Shown: positions 61,035 to 64,000 of the stretch, one piece after another
How positions within the stretch are numbered: the stretch's first letter is position 1
Layout of the letters: each line of letters opens with the position of its first letter
Assembly: GCF_047549485.1 (NCBI RefSeq)
Contig: NZ_CP180191.1
Location: forward strand, 1,798,001 to 1,862,000
Length of the DNA stretch: 64,000 nt
Source: Piscinibacterium candidicorallinum
Lineage (GTDB): Bacteria > Pseudomonadota > Gammaproteobacteria > Burkholderiales > Burkholderiaceae_C
Direction of reading: 5' to 3'
Translations under genes and position numbers: made by a program
The notes under the pieces: model-generated
The model's input: the letters and a program-made list of their open reading frames with translations, nothing else
The model's database searches: none
Told to the model about the DNA's origin: nothing

Positions 61035-62450
61035 TTAGTGATGACCGGCGTGTCCACCGGGTGGCTTGCGAATTTGCACTTCCACTTGCGCTGTCGGCTT
61101 CGCAACAGGCATGGCGCTACGTCCTTCAGACTTAAACCGCGCCGGGTCCGGAAGGCTGCCAGTGAACTCATACGCCACCGTCCCTGGCGGATGCTTGAAC
61201 CACCCAGGGTCGCTGTAGTCACCTGGTTTCTGATCGCGGCGCACCTTGACCACGCTGAACATGCCACCCATACCCACTGAGCCGAACGGTCCTTGCCCAG
61301 TCATCATGGCGGCGGTGTTGTCCGGCAGAGGCATCTCCATCTCGGTCATATCCTTCATGCCGCGCTCACCCATGACCATGTAGTCGGGAATCAGCTTGTT
61401 AATCTTGCTGGCAACACCCGTGTGGTCGACGCCAATCATGGTGGGGACGTCGTGCCCCATGGCATTCATGGTGTGGTGGCTCTTGTGGCAGTGAAACGCC
61501 CAGTCGCCTTCCTCGTCGGCGAGAAACTCCAACTGGCGCATTTGCCCCACGGCGATGTCTTCGGTGACCTCATAGCGCCGCGTCGACTTGGGTGTCGGAC
61601 CGCCGTCAGTACCCGTGACCTGAAACTCATGGCCGTGCAGGTGGATCGGGTGGTTGGTCATGGTCAGGTTGCCAACCCGCAAGCGCACCTTATCCATGTG
61701 CCGAACGTTCAAGCTGTCGATACCTGGGAAGATGCGGGAGTTCCAGGCCCACAGATTGAAGTCGAGCATGGTCATGATCTTCGGCGTGTAGCTGCCTGGA
61801 TCGATGTCGTAGCTGGCCAGAAGGAAGCAGAAGTCCCGGTCGACTTCATCAATCAGCGGATTGCGGTTTTTCGGATGGGTGACCCAGAACCCCATCATGC
61901 CCATTGCCATCTGTACCATCTCATCGGCGTGGGGGTGATACATGAAGGTGCCTGGCCGGCGTGCCACAAACTCGTAGACAAAGGTCTTGCCCGGCGGGAT
62001 GCCAGGCTGATTCAAGCCGGTCACGCCGTCCATCCCATTGGGCAGCCGCTGCCCGTGCCAGTGGATGCTGGTCAACTCGCCGAGCTTGTTGGTGACAAAG
62101 ATGCGGACGCGGTCGCCTTCAACCACTTCGATGGTGGGGCCAGGACTCTGGCCGTTGTAGCCCCACAAGTGCGCCTTGAACCCGGGCGCCATCTCGCGGA
62201 CAACCGGTTCGGCGACGAGGTGAAATTCCTTGACGCCATTGTTCATACGCCACGGCAGAGTCCAGCCATTCAAGGTCACTACGGGGTTGTAGGGCCGTCC
62301 GTTATTGGGCAGCAGCGGTGGCATGGTGTCCGGCTTGGTCTGCAAGACAGGCTCGGGTAAAGCCGCCATTGCCACCTTGCTTACCGAGGTGGCTGCGACA
62401 GCGCCGCCAGCGACGCCGAGCCATTTGAAGAAGTTTCGACGTGTATTCAT
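61035..62450 (-). CDS. Multicopper oxidase (CopA/CueO-like)
   Basis: A 471-residue oxidase with a Tat signal (RRNFFKWLGVAGG). Copper ligand motifs are SIHWHGQRLPNGMDG, FMYHPHADEM, NHPIHLHGHEF and HCHKSHHTMNAMGH. It oxidises Cu(I) to the less toxic Cu(II) in the periplasm. The gene is next to the TolC-type channel and the cupredoxin. Confidence 0.93.
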   Translation of the reverse strand: MNTRRNFFKWLGVAGGAVAATSVSKVAMAALPEPVLQTKPDTMPPLLPNNGRPYNPVVTLNGWTLPWRMNNGVKEFHLVAEPVVREMAPGFKAHLWGYNGQSPGPTIEVVEGDRVRIFVTNKLGELTSIHWHGQRLPNGMDGVTGLNQPGIPPGKTFVYEFVARRPGTFMYHPHADEMVQMAMGMMGFWVTHPKNRNPLIDEVDRDFCFLLASYDIDPGSYTPKIMTMLDFNLWAWNSRIFPGIDSLNVRHMDKVRLRVGNLTMTNHPIHLHGHEFQVTGTDGGPTPKSTRRYEVTEDIAVGQMRQLEFLADEEGDWAFHCHKSHHTMNAMGHDVPTMIGVDHTGVASKINKLIPDYMVMGERGMKDMTEMEMPLPDNTAAMMTGQGPFGSVGMGGMFSVVKVRRDQKPGDYSDPGWFKHPPGTVAYEFTGSLPDPARFKSEGRSAMPVAKPTAQVEVQIRKPPGGHAGHH

Positions 62451-62469
62451 GTGATTGTTTCCATCGGAT

Positions 62470-63906
62470 TCAGTGGGGTGCGGCGTCCGGTGCCGCAGCT
62501 ACGCCAGCCAGTCCAGCGCCGGCTGCCATCGGCCTGCCGACGATCGTGGCGCGCAGCGCTGCATCTGCCAGCCAGAACTGCTCCTGGGCCTTGATCGCGG
62601 CACGTACCGTGGCAATCTGGTCCCGGGAGTCCGCCAAGAGTTCAAACACCCCAATCAGCATGCCGTTGTAGCGAAGCTGGTTTTCTTCGGAAATGATGCG
62701 TCTTAGCGGAACGATCTCGTCGCGATAGTGGCGTGCGAGCTCGTAGCTGGTTCGGTAGGCGGAGTACCCCTCGCGCAGGTGCGATCCCGAGTTACGCGCA
62801 ACACCTTCCAAGCGGTTCATCGCTGCGAGCGTCTGTGCGCTGAATGCCGCTCGTTGCACGTCACCCCAGTCAAATAGAGGTAGGCGTACATCTGCCTCCC
62901 AGCCACGCGGCGACGAGCGAGCCCCCGTTGCGCGGTCCGAAACACTGTTGCGACGAAGGCCGAGCTCCACATCCGCTAGGCTCGTCCATCGTCCCAAGCC
63001 TTGCTCGCGCGCTGCTACACGTAGTTGCGCTTGCGCTATCTGAAGATCGAGCCTGAGGCGCGTCGCAGCTTGAGCGACTTCAGCGGGCTCGCGTGGGGTG
63101 GCTGGCAAGTCAGGCAAACGCTCTGGCAAGACCAGCTTTTGGGCCTGTCCCTCGGTCAACCCCAAGGCGCGGATCAAGGCCTCACGGGTGGCAGTGAGCT
63201 CGTGTTGTGCGGTCGCCAGGCCGGCTGCCGCGTCCGCGTAGAAGGTCTGCTGGCGCGCGCGCGTGATGCGATTGAAATTGCCTGCAGCCTGCATGCGCTT
63301 GGCTAACTCTGCACTGGCTTGTGCACTGTCATGAACTTGCTGCGCATAGGCCAAGCTCTGCTGGGCTGCGACCGCACGGACCCAGGCCTGGCGCACGGTC
63401 GTCACGGACTCCACCACATCTGAGGTCAGGGCCAGTTGCGAAGCTGCAAGCCTCTGCTGCGCGATGGTCGCGCGTTGCGGCAGGGTGATGAGGTCTAGTA
63501 GCCCAAAGCTGAGCAGGCGACCGATTTCCAACTCGTCACCCACTGTCATGCGCTCAACTGCAAGCACGGGGTTCGGCAGGCGTCCCGATTGGGCTGCGCG
63601 CGCACGTTCAACCCAGCGGTCAGCAAGCATCGCTTGCACCCCTGGGCTATTGACCAAGGCCACCTCGACGGCAGCCTCCTGAGACAGGGGCTGCGCAAGT
63701 AGCTGCTCAGCGCGTTGCTTCAGTACGTCTGTTGAGGGGGTATCGCGCGCTAGGGTGAGCATGCCACCGGCGAACTCGCGTACTTGCTCATTGCTCGTAG
63801 CGAGCGCGCCGTCGATGTTTGGTGTGGCGCAGGCCACCAGGAGCAGCACAAAAGCAGCCGCGGCTGCCAACCGGATGGGGCGAGAGGTCTCTCTGAGTCG
63901 CGTCAT
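62470..63906 (-). CDS. TolC-family outer-membrane efflux lipoprotein (CusC-like)
   Basis: A 478-residue outer-membrane channel. The lipobox is LLLVACAT. The body is helical with TolC-type repeats (EAAVEVALVNSPGVQAMLAD and LGLTEGQAQKLVLPE). It would form the exit duct of a copper/silver RND or related pump. Start overlaps the stop of a gene to the right (ATGA). Pump and adaptor genes are probably outside the window. Confidence 0.88.
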   Translation of the reverse strand: MTRLRETSRPIRLAAAAAFVLLLVACATPNIDGALATSNEQVREFAGGMLTLARDTPSTDVLKQRAEQLLAQPLSQEAAVEVALVNSPGVQAMLADRWVERARAAQSGRLPNPVLAVERMTVGDELEIGRLLSFGLLDLITLPQRATIAQQRLAASQLALTSDVVESVTTVRQAWVRAVAAQQSLAYAQQVHDSAQASAELAKRMQAAGNFNRITRARQQTFYADAAAGLATAQHELTATREALIRALGLTEGQAQKLVLPERLPDLPATPREPAEVAQAATRLRLDLQIAQAQLRVAAREQGLGRWTSLADVELGLRRNSVSDRATGARSSPRGWEADVRLPLFDWGDVQRAAFSAQTLAAMNRLEGVARNSGSHLREGYSAYRTSYELARHYRDEIVPLRRIISEENQLRYNGMLIGVFELLADSRDQIATVRAAIKAQEQFWLADAALRATIVGRPMAAGAGLAGVAAAPDAAPH

Positions 63907-64000
63907 CGCTTGGCGCCTCCACCGTGCATCAAGTGGGGAGCCTTCATTGGCTTTTGCGGATCGTCTGTCGACACACCGGGCGTTGAGCGAGGCGCAGTTC
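63903..64000 (-). CDS. C-terminal end of an unidentified gene (partial)
   Basis: The minus-strand frame that ends TGA at 63903-63905 reads STDDPQKPMKAPHLMHGGGA-KR and stays open to the window edge. It overlaps the TolC-type start by four bases, as expected of an operon. The His/Met content fits a copper-related protein. Identity cannot be told from 32 residues. Confidence 0.4.
   Translation of the reverse strand, partial: TAPRSTPGVSTDDPQKPMKAPHLMHGGGAKR

Larger units (their letters stand above)
52121..64000. mobile_element. Tn3-family / copper-resistance island, right end outside the window
   Basis: The left border is inferred at GGGTTCCCGTAC (52121), where the oxygenase gene is cut. The block contains a Tn3 transposase, a tyrosine recombinase-HNH pair and a copper resistance set. 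No convincing inverted partner of the left end was found up to 64000, so the right border is unknown. Whether the copper genes are cargo of the same transposon or of a separate insertion is not settled. Confidence 0.5.

Overview
The window is a high-GC bacterial chromosome segment that looks like a betaproteobacterium of the order Burkholderiales. The evidence is gene content and synteny: a mltG-tmk-holB-pilZ-tatD block, a selO-msrB-yciB-bolA-ppiC run, a livKHMGF set inside a beta-oxidation cluster, an htpX gene with a sigma-32-type promoter, and a Tn3/copper island. No rRNA or tRNA gene was found. All identifications come from motif reading; no database search was run.

Layout. 0.1-2.6 kb: LytS/LytTR two-component pair plus a small exported protein. 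2.6-7.6 kb (minus strand): iron-type alcohol dehydrogenase, then the operon selO-msrB-yciB-bolA-ppiC. 7.7-28.6 kb (plus strand): a lipid/acyl-CoA catabolic block made of a DmdB-type acyl-CoA ligase, a branched-chain-type ABC importer, a FadB/FadJ-like bifunctional enzyme, thiolase, a DmdC-type acyl-CoA dehydrogenase, two SDRs, hotdog thioesterases, an MDR reductase, two alpha/beta hydrolases and several small proteins. 28.7-33.7 kb: a YCF48-like repeat lipoprotein, a tandem AAA ATPase and htpX. 33.7-36.4 kb: a 7TM-type histidine kinase and NarL-type regulator.

36.9-40.6 kb holds the most interesting locus. It is a four-gene operon with a small exported protein built of three exact 39-residue repeats, a second small exported protein, a lipoprotein with a CsgG/HfaB-like N-terminus fused to peptidoglycan-binding and DUF4384-like parts, and a Sel1-like exported protein. 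I read it as a candidate curli/holdfast-like export or surface-fibre system. It lies divergently from the two-component genes.

40.7-50.5 kb: LEA2 lipoprotein, M14 peptidase, NRDE protein and YgfZ (minus strand), then mltG-tmk-holB-pilZ-tatD, an ankyrin protein and a small exported protein (plus strand). 50.6-51.5 kb: an alpha/beta hydrolase.

52.1 kb to the right edge is acquired DNA. It begins where a 2OG-Fe(II) oxygenase gene is cut off. It carries a Tn3-family transposase, a tyrosine recombinase-HNH operon and a minus-strand copper/silver resistance set (TolC-type channel, multicopper oxidase, cupredoxin, DUF411 protein, CusF, P-type ATPase) that runs off the window.

A family of dispersed ~44-bp intergenic repeats (positions ~1, 21434, 26908, 27990 and weaker copies) runs through the core part of the window.
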